DNA of 64,000 nucleotides from JBFLYN01 sp040756655 (GCA_040756655.1 JBFLYN010000014.1:1-64000); one strand, 5' to 3'. Positions 41,659-50,091 are shown, numbered from the stretch's first letter. Numbers and translations are program-made. The notes: generated from the letters alone by a model not told the origin.

Positions 41659-43230
41659 TCAACTCCTCTGCTGAACGACGGCAGCCTGCTCGAGTCTCCT
41701 GGGCAGCTCCACTATGAACGTGGCCCCGGCTCCCACCTGGCTTTCCACCCAGATCCTGCCCAGGTGGGCATCTACGATGCGCTTGCAGATGGCAAGGCCC
41801 AGGCCGGAACCAGGCGTCTGCCGGGCATGGTCCCCACGCCAGAAGGGTTCAAACACCAACCGGTGCTGGGAAGGGTGGATCCCGGGGCCGCTATCGGCCA
41901 CCCGGATGACCAGGGCGGCCGGCCCGGCTTGCGCGGATACCTCCACCTCGCCGCCTTCTGGAGTAAACTTCAGGGCGTTGGACAGGAGATTCAGCATCAC
42001 CTGGGCAACCCTCTGCTGGTCCCAGAAAGCATGGCCCAGCTCGGGCACGTCACGCTTTACCGTGATGTGCCGGTTCTCGGCCAGCACGGACACCTCTTCC
42101 AGTACCTCGTCAATGAGCGAGCGTACATCCACGGCGGTGGAGTTGAAGGAGATCCCGGGTCCGTCCATGCGGGTTACGTCCAGGAGGTCCGAAATCAGCA
42201 AGAGCAGGCGCTCCACATTGCTTTGCATGGCCTGCAGTGCCCGGGTTACCGCCCCGGGCAACGGCGCGCTGTCCCCGAGTCTCCCCGAAAGCAAAAGCGA
42301 CAGGTACCCGTGGATGGCCGTTACAGGCGTGCGGATCTCGTGAGCGGCCATGGACAGAAAACTGGCCTTGAGATCCTCCACCCGCCTGTAGTGGGTAACG
42401 TCGCGCAAGAGCACCACGTACTCCCTGAGTCCCTCCGGCGTAGTGCTGGGGGTGCATACGGCATCATACCACCGTCCGATGCTATCCACCTTCAAATGCA
42501 CCATGGCACCCGGTCCGGCCGCGACCATCAAGCGGTACAGCATCTCCAGGCTCCAGCAGTCCACCCACCCGCCGGGGCCAGCCACCGAAATCTCCACCCC
42601 TAGCGTACCGTCCTGGCCAAGTTCCAGCATGGTGCGGGCCGCCCGGTTGCTTTGCAGAAGCGGCCCGTCGGGTCCAAACAGCAAAAGCCCGTCCGCCATG
42701 TGCTCGAGCACCGTCTTCAGGCGCGAGTCAACGTGGTGATGACTCTGGTACAGGTCCTGGTGGTGGCGCCGCAGGGCCTGGTGCAGCCGGGCATTGTCCA
42801 GCACCACGCTGACCTGGTCCGCCAGGAGCGAAAGCAACTGCGTGTCCTCGTCGGAAAAACGGCCCCGGGGCGAACCGAAGACGCACAGCGCTCCAATGAC
42901 CATGCCGGCCGCCACCATGGGCACCCCCAAGAACCCCTCCCAGCCACCGCCACCCCGGGCCATAGCCTCCAGCTGCTCCTGGACTGTCCGGAAACTGTCG
43001 GACTCAAGCCCAACAACGGCACCGGGGTCAAACCCGCTGGCACTCTCCACGCGATAGCCCTGGTCGGTCCGGAGGATCACTACCGCGGCCGCCGCCTCCA
43101 AGAGGGACTGGGCCTTGTTCACTACCAGTTCCACAAGCTCCTCAGGCTCACACAAGACGGTAATGGCACGCAGCACATCGAAGACATGGTTCATCCTGTC
43201 ATGCTCCAGCATGCCGGCACGGACGGTCAA
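41659..43230 (-). CDS. GAF-PAS sensor histidine kinase
   Basis: 523 residues, no membrane helix, so cytosolic. GAF domain about 15-165 (LVELVVNKAQSLLEAAAAVV ... FSDEDTQLLSLLADQVSVVL), PAS-like domain about 180-285, HisKA with phospho-His in FLSMAAHEIRTPVTAIHGYL (about residue 300), and HATPase_c with MLNLLSNALKFTPEGGEVEV, DSGPGIHP and GSGLGLAICKRIVDAHLG. TTG at 43230 has AAAGGGG nine bases upstream; another TTG at 43236 is possible. Two bases after the KaiC-like gene. The likely partner is the canonical receiver at 45003-45386; what it senses is unknown. Confidence 0.9.
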   Translation of the reverse strand: MTVRAGMLEHDRMNHVFDVLRAITVLCEPEELVELVVNKAQSLLEAAAAVVILRTDQGYRVESASGFDPGAVVGLESDSFRTVQEQLEAMARGGGGWEGFLGVPMVAAGMVIGALCVFGSPRGRFSDEDTQLLSLLADQVSVVLDNARLHQALRRHHQDLYQSHHHVDSRLKTVLEHMADGLLLFGPDGPLLQSNRAARTMLELGQDGTLGVEISVAGPGGWVDCWSLEMLYRLMVAAGPGAMVHLKVDSIGRWYDAVCTPSTTPEGLREYVVLLRDVTHYRRVEDLKASFLSMAAHEIRTPVTAIHGYLSLLLSGRLGDSAPLPGAVTRALQAMQSNVERLLLLISDLLDVTRMDGPGISFNSTAVDVRSLIDEVLEEVSVLAENRHITVKRDVPELGHAFWDQQRVAQVMLNLLSNALKFTPEGGEVEVSAQAGPAALVIRVADSGPGIHPSQHRLVFEPFWRGDHARQTPGSGLGLAICKRIVDAHLGRIWVESQVGAGATFIVELPRRLEQAAVVQQRS

Positions 43231-43232
43231 CG

Positions 43233-44606
43233 TCAACTTCCCCTTTGCGCCTGCAGCCCGCCTGGGCCGATGGTGTACGGGACTTGAGCCAGTGAGTGCA
43301 GACTGGCCCTGGCCTTGACCAACCGCATGGCCCGGCCCAGCGTCTCTCCGCGTATGTACCACAGTGCTATCAAGTTATCGGCAATGTAGGAAATGGACTC
43401 ACCGGTTAGCCGCGACGCCTCACGCTGGTCTACCACCTCATAGTTCAGAACCGACGTCACGCCCCGAGAGGCCAGGGCTTGCTTTAGGGAATAGACGAAC
43501 CCGGAATAGCGCGCCTGGTCCCAGCTGGCACGGGCCAGTTCTCCCAGGGCATCGAGGGCCAGGCAGCTGGCGCCGATCCTGTCGGTGGTCTCCAGCAGGC
43601 GAAAAACCACCTCGTCGATGAGCATCTCCACGGGCGACATGTGGACCAGGTGGACCCGGCCGCCAGCGCCCCCATCCAGGTCAATACCTAGCCCACGGGC
43701 AGTGAACTTAAGCTGGGACGGGTACTCCTGCAATGACACCATCAGGCCCTTCTCCCCGCGTGCTGCGGCCGCCGCCAACCATTGCAGGGCCAGTATGGTC
43801 TTGCCGACTCCTGATGGTCCGGCCACCACGGTACAGCTCCCCCGGCGAAACCCGCCGTGAACAAGAGCGTCCAGTTCCTTCATACCCGTGCTGAGCAACG
43901 TGGCATCCGGGTCGAAAGGCGCAGGGTGGACCGGGGCCACCACCCGGGGAAAAACCTCTACGCCTGAGCGCCCGATACGGAAGCAGTGCTCTCCTGGCAG
44001 GTACGTCGACCCGCGCAGCTTCACCACCCGCATGTACCTTTCGTCCCGGGTACCTCGCTTTTGATTCACCAGTTCCAAGATGCCGTCGGCCACGCCGAAC
44101 TCCGGGCTCGTGTGGTCACCCGTGGCATACTCGCCAAGCCAGAAGGTAGTACAAGCATAGGCCGTCAAAAATCGTGCCAAGTCGAAAAGCTGGGACCGGT
44201 ACTCATGGAGCGAGCCGGCCATGTCGCTGATGGCCTTGAACGAATCGATGACCAAGAGGGAGGGCCTCTCCTCCTTGACCAGGGTGACCACGGTTTCCAC
44301 CAACCCGGGTACCCCACGGGCCTGGAGGCCCCCGCCCAAGTCCCGGTGCTGGATGCTGCCCATGAGGAGCTCCTCATCGTAGAAATCCAGTTCCTGCAGG
44401 TACCGTATGGTTTTGTCCAAGGGTTCAGAAAGGGTGGTGACATACAGCGCCCGGCAGTCCGGGCCCGCGTTTTTGAACACGATCCCTTTTGCCAGCACGG
44501 TCTTTCCCGTTCCGGGAGGACCCGAGACTATGGTAATGGAGTTTTTGGGGAACCCCCCGCTCAATATCTGGTCAAGAGCCGGTACCCCGCTGGTCAGCCT
44601 GTCCAT
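43233..44606 (-). CDS. KaiC-like double RecA-domain ATPase
   Basis: 457 residues with two tandem KaiC/RecA-type domains. Domain 1 (about 1-235): LTSGVPALDQILSGGFPKNS, Walker A SGPPGTGKT, Walker B SLLVIDSF. Domain 2 (about 245-457): LLSTGMKELDALVHGGFRRG, Walker A AGPSGVGKT, Walker B LALDAL. The paired Glu of cyanobacterial KaiC after strand 3 reads SEP in domain 1 and QEYP in domain 2, so at most one acidic residue is kept in each. Such proteins outside cyanobacteria act in stress or signalling, often with receivers and kinases. ATG at 44606; four bases after the degenerate receiver gene. Confidence 0.88.
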   Translation of the reverse strand: MDRLTSGVPALDQILSGGFPKNSITIVSGPPGTGKTVLAKGIVFKNAGPDCRALYVTTLSEPLDKTIRYLQELDFYDEELLMGSIQHRDLGGGLQARGVPGLVETVVTLVKEERPSLLVIDSFKAISDMAGSLHEYRSQLFDLARFLTAYACTTFWLGEYATGDHTSPEFGVADGILELVNQKRGTRDERYMRVVKLRGSTYLPGEHCFRIGRSGVEVFPRVVAPVHPAPFDPDATLLSTGMKELDALVHGGFRRGSCTVVAGPSGVGKTILALQWLAAAAARGEKGLMVSLQEYPSQLKFTARGLGIDLDGGAGGRVHLVHMSPVEMLIDEVVFRLLETTDRIGASCLALDALGELARASWDQARYSGFVYSLKQALASRGVTSVLNYEVVDQREASRLTGESISYIADNLIALWYIRGETLGRAMRLVKARASLHSLAQVPYTIGPGGLQAQRGS

Positions 44607-44610
44607 GTTC

Positions 44611-45006
44611 TTACACCGCTCCCGTTCTCTGGTCCTGGGTGTCATCCAGCAGCGAACGCACTGTTCCCAGCAGCCTGTCTTCCTCCAGGGGTTTGAGGAT
44701 GAAGGCGTCCGCCCCGGCGCGCAAGGCTCTATCCTTGGCATGCAAGATGCTAAACACCACCACCCGGATGTGCCGGGTGGTGGGATCTCGCTTGACCTGG
44801 GAGCACACGGCCAGTCCATCCATGCGGGGGACAAGGATCTCGGTGATGATCACGTCGGGAAGCAGCTCGCGAGACATCTGCAGAGCATCGATGCCGTCCC
44901 GGGCAAAGACCACCCTAAACCCCTGGGCCTCCAGGAAGTACCGTTCCAGTTCAGCGATGACCGGGTCGCGCTCGACCACCAAGACCAAGATAGCCCGGGA
45001 ACTCAC
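44611..45006 (-). CDS. Degenerate single-domain receiver (Glu at the phosphoacceptor site)
   Basis: 131-residue stand-alone receiver domain. Where receivers have the phosphorylated Asp, this reads PDVIITEILVPRMDG, so Glu56 replaces Asp. The acidic pocket (normally DD) reads VVERDP with Arg13. Ser86 and Lys105 (FILKP) of the switch are kept. A Glu here often mimics the phosphorylated state, so the protein may be permanently 'on' or act as a scaffold. It overlaps the canonical receiver by four bases (GTGA) and is followed by the KaiC-like gene. The DNA-binding output domain is absent. Confidence 0.88.
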   Translation of the reverse strand: MSSRAILVLVVERDPVIAELERYFLEAQGFRVVFARDGIDALQMSRELLPDVIITEILVPRMDGLAVCSQVKRDPTTRHIRVVVFSILHAKDRALRAGADAFILKPLEEDRLLGTVRSLLDDTQDQRTGAV

Positions 45007-45386
45007 GTGGACGTCACCTCTTTGGCGGGACCAATGAGCGTTCTAACCGCCTGGATTACCTGGTGGATGTCAAAAGGCTTCACGAGGAAGGTGTCGACCC
45101 ACATGTGCATGTTCTGGGCACGCACCGTCTCTTGGCTGAGGGCAGATATGAGTGCAATCTTCAGGCCCGCCAGTTCTGGACAGGCCCGGAGGCGCCGGGT
45201 TACCTCGAACCCGTTAAGCCGCGGCATCATAAGGTCGAGGATAGCCAGGTGGGGGGCCTGCTCACGCGCCAGTGCCTCGGCAGTCTCGCCGTCTTTGGCA
45301 GTTATGACTTCGTAGCCTTCTCCCTGGAGAATTATGGTCAGTATGTCCAGGATGGCCGCATCATCTTCGGCGATCAGTACTCTCAA
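45003..45386 (-). CDS. Canonical single-domain response regulator
   Basis: 127-residue receiver: acidic pocket LIAEDDAAILD, phosphoacceptor Asp51 in HLAILDLMMPRLNGFEV, switch Ser in LISAL and Lys in FLVKPFDIHQVIQ. There is no output domain, so it should act by protein contact, like CheY or Spo0F. TTG at 45386 with AGGAGA. First gene of the receiver-receiver-KaiC-kinase-bshC unit, after a candidate terminator behind rnhB. Confidence 0.9.
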   Translation of the reverse strand: MRVLIAEDDAAILDILTIILQGEGYEVITAKDGETAEALAREQAPHLAILDLMMPRLNGFEVTRRLRACPELAGLKIALISALSQETVRAQNMHMWVDTFLVKPFDIHQVIQAVRTLIGPAKEVTST

Positions 45387-45465
45387 ACCGGTGCATTCTC
45401 CTGTCAGGATGTGCTCTACCGAAGATACATTCTCCGCGACACCCTCCAGATTCCTCTGCGAGAGG

Positions 45466-45500
45466 GAAAAACAGGCAGTTGTCGGGCTCCAACAGCCCTG
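45466..45500 (-). terminator. Candidate terminator after rnhB
   Basis: Minus strand: CAGGGCTGTTG and CAACTGCCTG pair with a small internal loop (four plus four pairs), followed at once by TTTTT. It would end the ylxM-to-rnhB operon and isolate the signalling operon. Confidence 0.5.
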
Positions 45501-45501
45501 G

Positions 45502-46326
45502 TCATCTTCCCTGGGCAAGCTGCCCGGCCAGCCTCACCGGGGCAAAGCTATACCGGTGGGCCGCACACGGGCCGTACCGGGCCAGTCTTTCCAGGTGTTC
45601 TGGGGTGGCATAGCCCTTGTGTGCCGCAAAACCGTACTGGGGATAACGGCGGTCCAGGCAATTCATGAGCCGGTCCCGGGTGACCTTGGCTACAATGGAT
45701 GCCGCTGCGATGCTGGCTGAAAGGGCGTCGCCGTGGACCAGGCTCCATTGGGGAATGGGAACGGGCAGCCGGACGGCGTCCACCAGGAGATGATCAGGTG
45801 AAAGGCCGGTGCGGGTAATGGCCACGCGCATGGCATAGAGCGTGGCCTGGTGAATATTGTGCCGGTCTATGTATGCCGGGCCCGCGCCAGCGATCCCTAC
45901 GGCCAGAGCGCGCTGGCGGATGAGCGGATACAGGGTTTGGCGCTGTGCAGCGCTAAGGGCCTTGGAGTCGTCCACTCCTGGGATGTGAGTGCCGGGGGCC
46001 ATGATCACGGCGGCAGCCACCACCGGCCCGGCCAGCGGGCCCCGCCCCGCCTCATCCACCCCCGCCACCGCCTGGTAGCCAAGGCTCCATAGCTTCCGTT
46101 CGTGCTCATACATGTCCACCAGGCGCCGGTGTTCGGTCAGGGCCGCCTCCAGCCGGCGGGCCAGCCCCCGGGCGGCCTTCACCACCCCCGGCCTGGGGTC
46201 AGAAGACAAGCATACCACGACCCGTCGCCACCGGGGGTCGGGAACGCTCTGGCCATCCACTGGCGGCAAACCCGCCACCAGACGCTGGAGTTCGCCTACG
46301 GGCAACTCCCGGCATGGTGGAATCAT
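45502..46326 (-). CDS. rnhB: Ribonuclease HII
   Basis: 274-residue RNase HII, which removes ribonucleotides and RNA primers from DNA. The type-2 signature GVDEAGRGPLAGPVVAAAVI is present, with ASIVAKVTRDRLMNCLDRRY, FAAHKGYATPEH and acidic metal ligands (VDDSKAL, LLVDA). An N-terminal 85-residue extension resembles Bacillus RnhB, which has a similar leader. ATG overlaps the rbgA stop (ATGA). Confidence 0.95.
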   Translation of the reverse strand: MIPPCRELPVGELQRLVAGLPPVDGQSVPDPRWRRVVVCLSSDPRPGVVKAARGLARRLEAALTEHRRLVDMYEHERKLWSLGYQAVAGVDEAGRGPLAGPVVAAAVIMAPGTHIPGVDDSKALSAAQRQTLYPLIRQRALAVGIAGAGPAYIDRHNIHQATLYAMRVAITRTGLSPDHLLVDAVRLPVPIPQWSLVHGDALSASIAAASIVAKVTRDRLMNCLDRRYPQYGFAAHKGYATPEHLERLARYGPCAAHRYSFAPVRLAGQLAQGR

Positions 46327-47183
46327 GACGGCCCCGTCTCGGGCGGGGCTTCCAGGCTAAACCGGCCCAGCTTCCCGGCCGCCAGTTCCTTGAGGAATCC
46401 CATGGCAGTGCCTTCCAGGTCCACTTCCCCCCTGCTCTTAAGTCGCCCGCGGCTTTTGCCCAGCTCCCAAAGGAACGTCCTTTCGTGGCCTGGGCAATAC
46501 GCCGCCCCGGCGCTCTGGGCAATGGCTACGGCCTGCGGGCCGAGGGCCTCTGCCAAGAGCCACCCAGCTACCTCCAGCGCGTCTTCCCGGGCCAGGGGAA
46601 GGACGCCCGTGGCTACCAGCACTCGCGCGGTGCGCTCATCGCCGGCCCGGGCCGGCAGCATCCCCGGTAGATCCAAAAGCTCCAGTTCCTGACCGCTACG
46701 TAACCACTGCTGGCCCCGGGTGATGCCGGGCCGGGCACCGGTGCGAGCCAGCGACCGGCCCGCCAGCCGGTTGAGCAGTGAAGACTTGCCGACGTTGGGT
46801 AGCCCTACCACCACCGCACGCAGCGGCCGCGACCGGCGACCTCGCTGGCGCCAGGATGCCTCCAGTTGGGAGCGAAGCTCGCGAAGGCCTTGCCTGAGCT
46901 GGGGGACCCCGGCCCCGCTCACCGCGTCCACGGCAAAGGCCGGTCGCCCCTGGGAACGCCAGTACTCCAACCACGCGCAGGTGACCGCGCTATCTGCCCC
47001 GTCGGCGTGAGTCATAACCACCAAGAGCGGGCGCCTGAGGGCCAGGGCATCGGCTTCGGGGCTATGGGTGGAAAGCGGCGCCCGGGCGTCCACCACCTCG
47101 AGGATGGCATCCACCAGGGGTACCATCTCCCCGGCTACCCGCCGGGCCTTGGCCATGTGCCCGGGCAGGCCACCCTTGCGCAC
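46323..47183 (-). CDS. rbgA: Ribosome biogenesis GTPase RbgA/YlqF
   Basis: 286-residue circularly permuted GTPase that matures the 50S subunit. PGHMAKARRVAGE at the N-terminus, then G4, then G1 GLPNVGKSSLLNRLAGRS, G2 region TGARPGITRGQQW and G3 LLDLPGM. The G4 position, NKAD in relatives, reads VVMTHADGAD, so Asn and Lys are both replaced. G3 has DLPG for DTPG. GTG at 47183; Shine-Dalgarno weak. Five bases after lepB. The identity is secure from order and sequence, but guanine specificity may be altered. Confidence 0.93.
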   Translation of the reverse strand: MRKGGLPGHMAKARRVAGEMVPLVDAILEVVDARAPLSTHSPEADALALRRPLLVVMTHADGADSAVTCAWLEYWRSQGRPAFAVDAVSGAGVPQLRQGLRELRSQLEASWRQRGRRSRPLRAVVVGLPNVGKSSLLNRLAGRSLARTGARPGITRGQQWLRSGQELELLDLPGMLPARAGDERTARVLVATGVLPLAREDALEVAGWLLAEALGPQAVAIAQSAGAAYCPGHERTFLWELGKSRGRLKSRGEVDLEGTAMGFLKELAAGKLGRFSLEAPPETGPS

Positions 47184-47188
47184 GGCTG

Positions 47189-47737
47189 CTAACCCCAGGG
47201 GGCAGGCGCCGGAGCGTACTGCCCCACCTGGGAGGAAATGGCCTTGATCCTTCCCAGAGGCCAGAACACGAAAAACGCTTTGCCCTTGATAAGCTCCAGC
47301 GGTACCGGCCCAAACGCCCTTGAATCGTCACTGTTACCGCGGTTATCGCCCAGCACGAACACGTGCCCATCGGGCACCATCGTCACCGGAAAATTGGCGG
47401 TGCCCGATCGCAGCAGGTACGGCTCGGACAGGACGCGCCCGTCCACGTAGACACGTCCCAACTTGATCTCCACGGTCTCGCCGGCTACTGCGATGACCCG
47501 CTTGATGTAGTCCCGGTCGGGGGACCTCGGATAGCGGAACACGATGATGTCCCCGCGCTGGGGCTCACGCAACCGGAAAGTGATCTTGTTGACCAGCAGG
47601 CGTTCGCTGTTGAGCAAGGTAGGCTCCATGGAACTGCCTTGCACCACAAAGGACTCCATGACAAACCCGCGGATGACCAGGGCGATCACCAGCGCGAGCA
47701 AAACGGTCTCCAGGGTTTCCCGGAGGGCTCTGTTCAA
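47189..47737 (-). CDS. lepB: Signal peptidase I
   Basis: 182-residue membrane-bound signal peptidase. One N-terminal membrane helix (TVLLALVIALVIRGFVM), nucleophile Ser36 in VVQGSSMEPTLL, general base Lys79 in DYIKRVIAVAGE, and box E GDNRGNSDDSRAFGPV. Short Gram-positive (SipS-like) form. TTG at 47737 with GAAGGTG. Its place between rplS and rbgA is common in Clostridia. Confidence 0.96.
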   Translation of the reverse strand: MNRALRETLETVLLALVIALVIRGFVMESFVVQGSSMEPTLLNSERLLVNKITFRLREPQRGDIIVFRYPRSPDRDYIKRVIAVAGETVEIKLGRVYVDGRVLSEPYLLRSGTANFPVTMVPDGHVFVLGDNRGNSDDSRAFGPVPLELIKGKAFFVFWPLGRIKAISSQVGQYAPAPAPWG

Positions 47738-47782
47738 CGGCGCTTCACCTTCGTTTCGCCCATTGGGTATCCTTTAGGGTAG

Positions 47783-48133
47783 TTACTTGGTGCGAACTCG
47801 CTCGCGGATGCGGGCGGCCTTGCCCCGGAGCTGGGCAAGGTAGTACAGCTTGGCCCGGCGCACCCGGCCCCGGCGGAGAACCTCGATCTTGTCAACGCTG
47901 GGTGAATGCAAAGGGAACGTACGCTCCACCCCGACGCCGTAGGTCACTCTCCTGACGGTGAAGGTCTCATTGATGCTGGTGCCGCGGCGGGCAATGACCA
48001 CACCTTCAAAAGCCTGGATGCGCTGGCGACCGCCTTCCATCACCTTGACGTGCACGCGGACACTGTCGCCGGGTTGAAACTGGGGGATCTCGGTTTTCAA
48101 CTGTTCTTTCTCGACCATCTTGACCAGGTCCAA
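47783..48133 (-). CDS. rplS: Ribosomal protein bL19
   Basis: 116-residue L19 at the 30S-50S interface. PQFQPGDSVRVHVKVMEGGR, IQAFEGVVIARRGTSINETF, TVRRVTYGVGVERTFPLHSP and RRAKLYYLAQLRGKAARI are all family-typical. TTG at 48133 with AAGGAGG. A weak six-pair dyad lies upstream at the trmD end. Confidence 0.97.
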   Translation of the reverse strand: MDLVKMVEKEQLKTEIPQFQPGDSVRVHVKVMEGGRQRIQAFEGVVIARRGTSINETFTVRRVTYGVGVERTFPLHSPSVDKIEVLRRGRVRRAKLYYLAQLRGKAARIRERVRTK

Positions 48134-48159
48134 TGCAGTAGCCTCCTTGATGCCACCAT

Positions 48160-48903
48160 CTATGGGCTTGGTGGCGTTTCTTTCCTGATTTCCTCCAAAA
48201 GACAGCGGTCCTCGTAACTGAGTATGGCCCTCTCCAACAGGTCCGGCCTCCTGAGCCCGGTCCGCTTGAGGGATTCTTTCCTGCGCCAGCGCCGGATCTG
48301 CTCGTGATCGCCGCTGAGCAGGACGGACGGCACCTTCATGCCCCTAAACTCGCACGGCCGTGTATACTGAGGACCTTCCAAAAGGCCCCCGGCAAAGGAG
48401 TCGTACCGGGCCGATTCGGCGTGCCCGAGTACTCCCGGCAACAGCCGGACCACGGCATCCACCATGGCCATGGCGGCGATCTCACCGCCGGTGAGTACAA
48501 AGTCGCCCAGGGAAAGCTCCAGGTCTACCCATGCCCGGACGCGCTCATCCACGCCCTCATAGTGCCCGCACAAGAACACCAGCCCGGGCTCGTCTGCCAG
48601 CTTTTGGGCCACGGCGTGGTCAAAGGTTATGCCCTGGGCACAGGTCATGATGACCTTGGGCCGCGCGGCAAACTGGGTTACGGCCCATTCTAGCGCCGCC
48701 ACTGCCGGGTCGGGCTTGAGCACCATGCCCGCGCCGCCCCCGTATGGGTAGTCATCCACGGTCCTGTGGGCGTCCAGGCCAAACTCCCGAAGGTCCACCA
48801 CGCTGATGGCGACCTTCCCGTCTTTCCTGGCCCTTCCCAGGATGCTTTCATCAAAGGGCCCACGGAACATGGTGGGAAACAGCGTGAGCACCATGATGTT
48901 CAC
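48160..48903 (-). CDS. trmD: tRNA (guanine-N1)-methyltransferase TrmD
   Basis: 247-residue SPOUT methyltransferase forming m1G37. LTLFPTMFRGPFDESILGRA, DDYPYGGGAGMVLKPDP, LCGHYEGVDERV, LSLGDFVLTGGEIAAM and PQYTRPCEFRGMKVP cover the AdoMet knot and tRNA site. GTG at 48903 with GGGGGAG, two bases after rimM. Confidence 0.97.
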   Translation of the reverse strand: MNIMVLTLFPTMFRGPFDESILGRARKDGKVAISVVDLREFGLDAHRTVDDYPYGGGAGMVLKPDPAVAALEWAVTQFAARPKVIMTCAQGITFDHAVAQKLADEPGLVFLCGHYEGVDERVRAWVDLELSLGDFVLTGGEIAAMAMVDAVVRLLPGVLGHAESARYDSFAGGLLEGPQYTRPCEFRGMKVPSVLLSGDHEQIRRWRRKESLKRTGLRRPDLLERAILSYEDRCLLEEIRKETPPSP

Positions 48904-48905
48904 GC

Positions 48906-49409
48906 TTACTCCCCCTTCCCCATGCCCGGCAACAGCCTAACCACCATGATCCCTTGGTTCACATCGATGGAGACCACCGCCTCGCGGATGGCCGGAACCA
49001 GGAGCTCACCGCCGTCTTGGGTTTTTACCACGTACACGTCATTGGCGGGCCGGGAGAGGACTTCTGTGACCACGCCCAGATCCTCCCCCCCGGTGCTCCG
49101 GGCCCGGAGGCCCACGATCTGCCAGAGGTAGTAATGGCCCTCGGGCAGGGGCACCAGCCGGTCGGGCGGCAACTCCAGCCGGGTCCCGCGCAGGCGGGAT
49201 GCCTCGAGCTGGCTTTTCACACCTTCCAGCTTGAGTAAAAAGAAGCGGCCATGCCTGCGGACCCGCTGCACTTCCCTGGCAGTGGTCTCCCCACTCAGGT
49301 AAACGGAGTCAAGGTTCAAGAAGCGATCGGGGAAATCCGTCACGGGCAGCACCCGCACCTCGCCACCCGTGCTGTGGGCCCCGCAGACCTCACCGATGAC
49401 TACTCGCAC
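48906..49409 (-). CDS. rimM: 16S rRNA processing protein RimM
   Basis: 167-residue 30S assembly factor that binds uS19. N-terminal RimM fold (VVIGEVCGAHSTGGEVRVLP, TDFPDRFLNLDSVYL) and C-terminal PRC-barrel (YYLWQIVGLRARSTGGEDLG, ANDVYVVKTQDGGELLVPAI). GTG at 49409 is taken; it overlaps ylqD by ten bases and has a modest ribosome binding site. Confidence 0.94.
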   Translation of the reverse strand: MRVVIGEVCGAHSTGGEVRVLPVTDFPDRFLNLDSVYLSGETTAREVQRVRRHGRFFLLKLEGVKSQLEASRLRGTRLELPPDRLVPLPEGHYYLWQIVGLRARSTGGEDLGVVTEVLSRPANDVYVVKTQDGGELLVPAIREAVVSIDVNQGIMVVRLLPGMGKGE

Positions 49410-49822
49410 CGCTCTTCGCCGCCCAGCCTGATGTCCATGACCACACCGTTCTTGATGATAATCTCGGTGCTGGTCACCTGTTCCCAACGCATGCCTGGTC
49501 TGATCTCCACCAGGCCCTCAGCGGTTCCTTGCACTACCAGCTCCCCCGGCTGCAACCGGGCAATGCTCTTGAGTCGCTCCACAAGCTGGGACCGGATCTC
49601 CTGCCTCCGCACTGCGTCTTGCTCCAGCTTCTCTACCAGGACCGCCAGCTCTGCCGAGTTGCTCTTCTCACGCTCGGACACAGCCCGCCTAAGCTGGAAT
49701 TGAACCTGCGCCAGTTCTGTCTCCAGCCTGCGCAGGGTCTCCTGCACCTCGGCGGCCAGGCGGCGCTGCAACTCCTCGGTAACCACGGCCTTGACTGTGA
49801 CCGGGGTCTTGATGGTCACCAA
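49400..49822 (-). CDS. YlqD-family protein
   Basis: 140 residues: N-terminal VTIKTPVTVKAVVTEELQRR, a long heptad-rich coiled coil (about 20-85), and a small C-terminal beta part (IARLQPGELVVQGTAEGLVE, IIIKNGVVMDIR). It matches Bacillus YlqD in length, make-up and position between the KH protein and rimM; function unknown. TTG at 49822; the next GTG codon may also serve. Confidence 0.85.
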   Translation of the reverse strand: MVTIKTPVTVKAVVTEELQRRLAAEVQETLRRLETELAQVQFQLRRAVSEREKSNSAELAVLVEKLEQDAVRRQEIRSQLVERLKSIARLQPGELVVQGTAEGLVEIRPGMRWEQVTSTEIIIKNGVVMDIRLGGEERCE

Positions 49823-49846
49823 CCTTCATCACTCACCTTGCCGCCC

Positions 49847-50074
49847 CTATAGCACGTCCACGCTTACGCGGGTCCCACTTCTCAGGGCAGCGGCCTTGAC
49901 GACCTGCCGGACGGCGCGGATGGTGCGCCCCTGCTTGCCTATGAGCTTGCCGGCGTCCTCCGGGGCAACGCGTACCTCGTACCGGAAATAGCGGTTTTCC
50001 ACGTATTCCCGGACTTGGACCGCTTCAGGGTCGTCTACCAGGGATCGCACCAGCATTTCCACGAGAGCCCGCAT
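49847..50074 (-). CDS. khpA: KH-domain RNA-binding protein (YlqC/KhpA)
   Basis: 75-residue single KH domain with the RNA-binding GxxG in AGKLIGKQGRTIRAVRQVVK and N-terminal LVEMLVRSLVDDPEAVQV. KhpA works with KhpB in Gram-positive cell division and growth. ATG at 50074 behind a G8 run. Usual place after rpsP. Confidence 0.93.
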   Translation of the reverse strand: MRALVEMLVRSLVDDPEAVQVREYVENRYFRYEVRVAPEDAGKLIGKQGRTIRAVRQVVKAAALRSGTRVSVDVL

Positions 50075-50091
50075 TGTGTGCCCCCCCCAAA

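Noticed and set aside
48152..48175. A GCCACC...GGTGGC dyad at the trmD end, considered as an L19 leader or terminator.
   Set aside because: Only six pairs with a 12-base loop and no T-run; it overlaps coding sequence.
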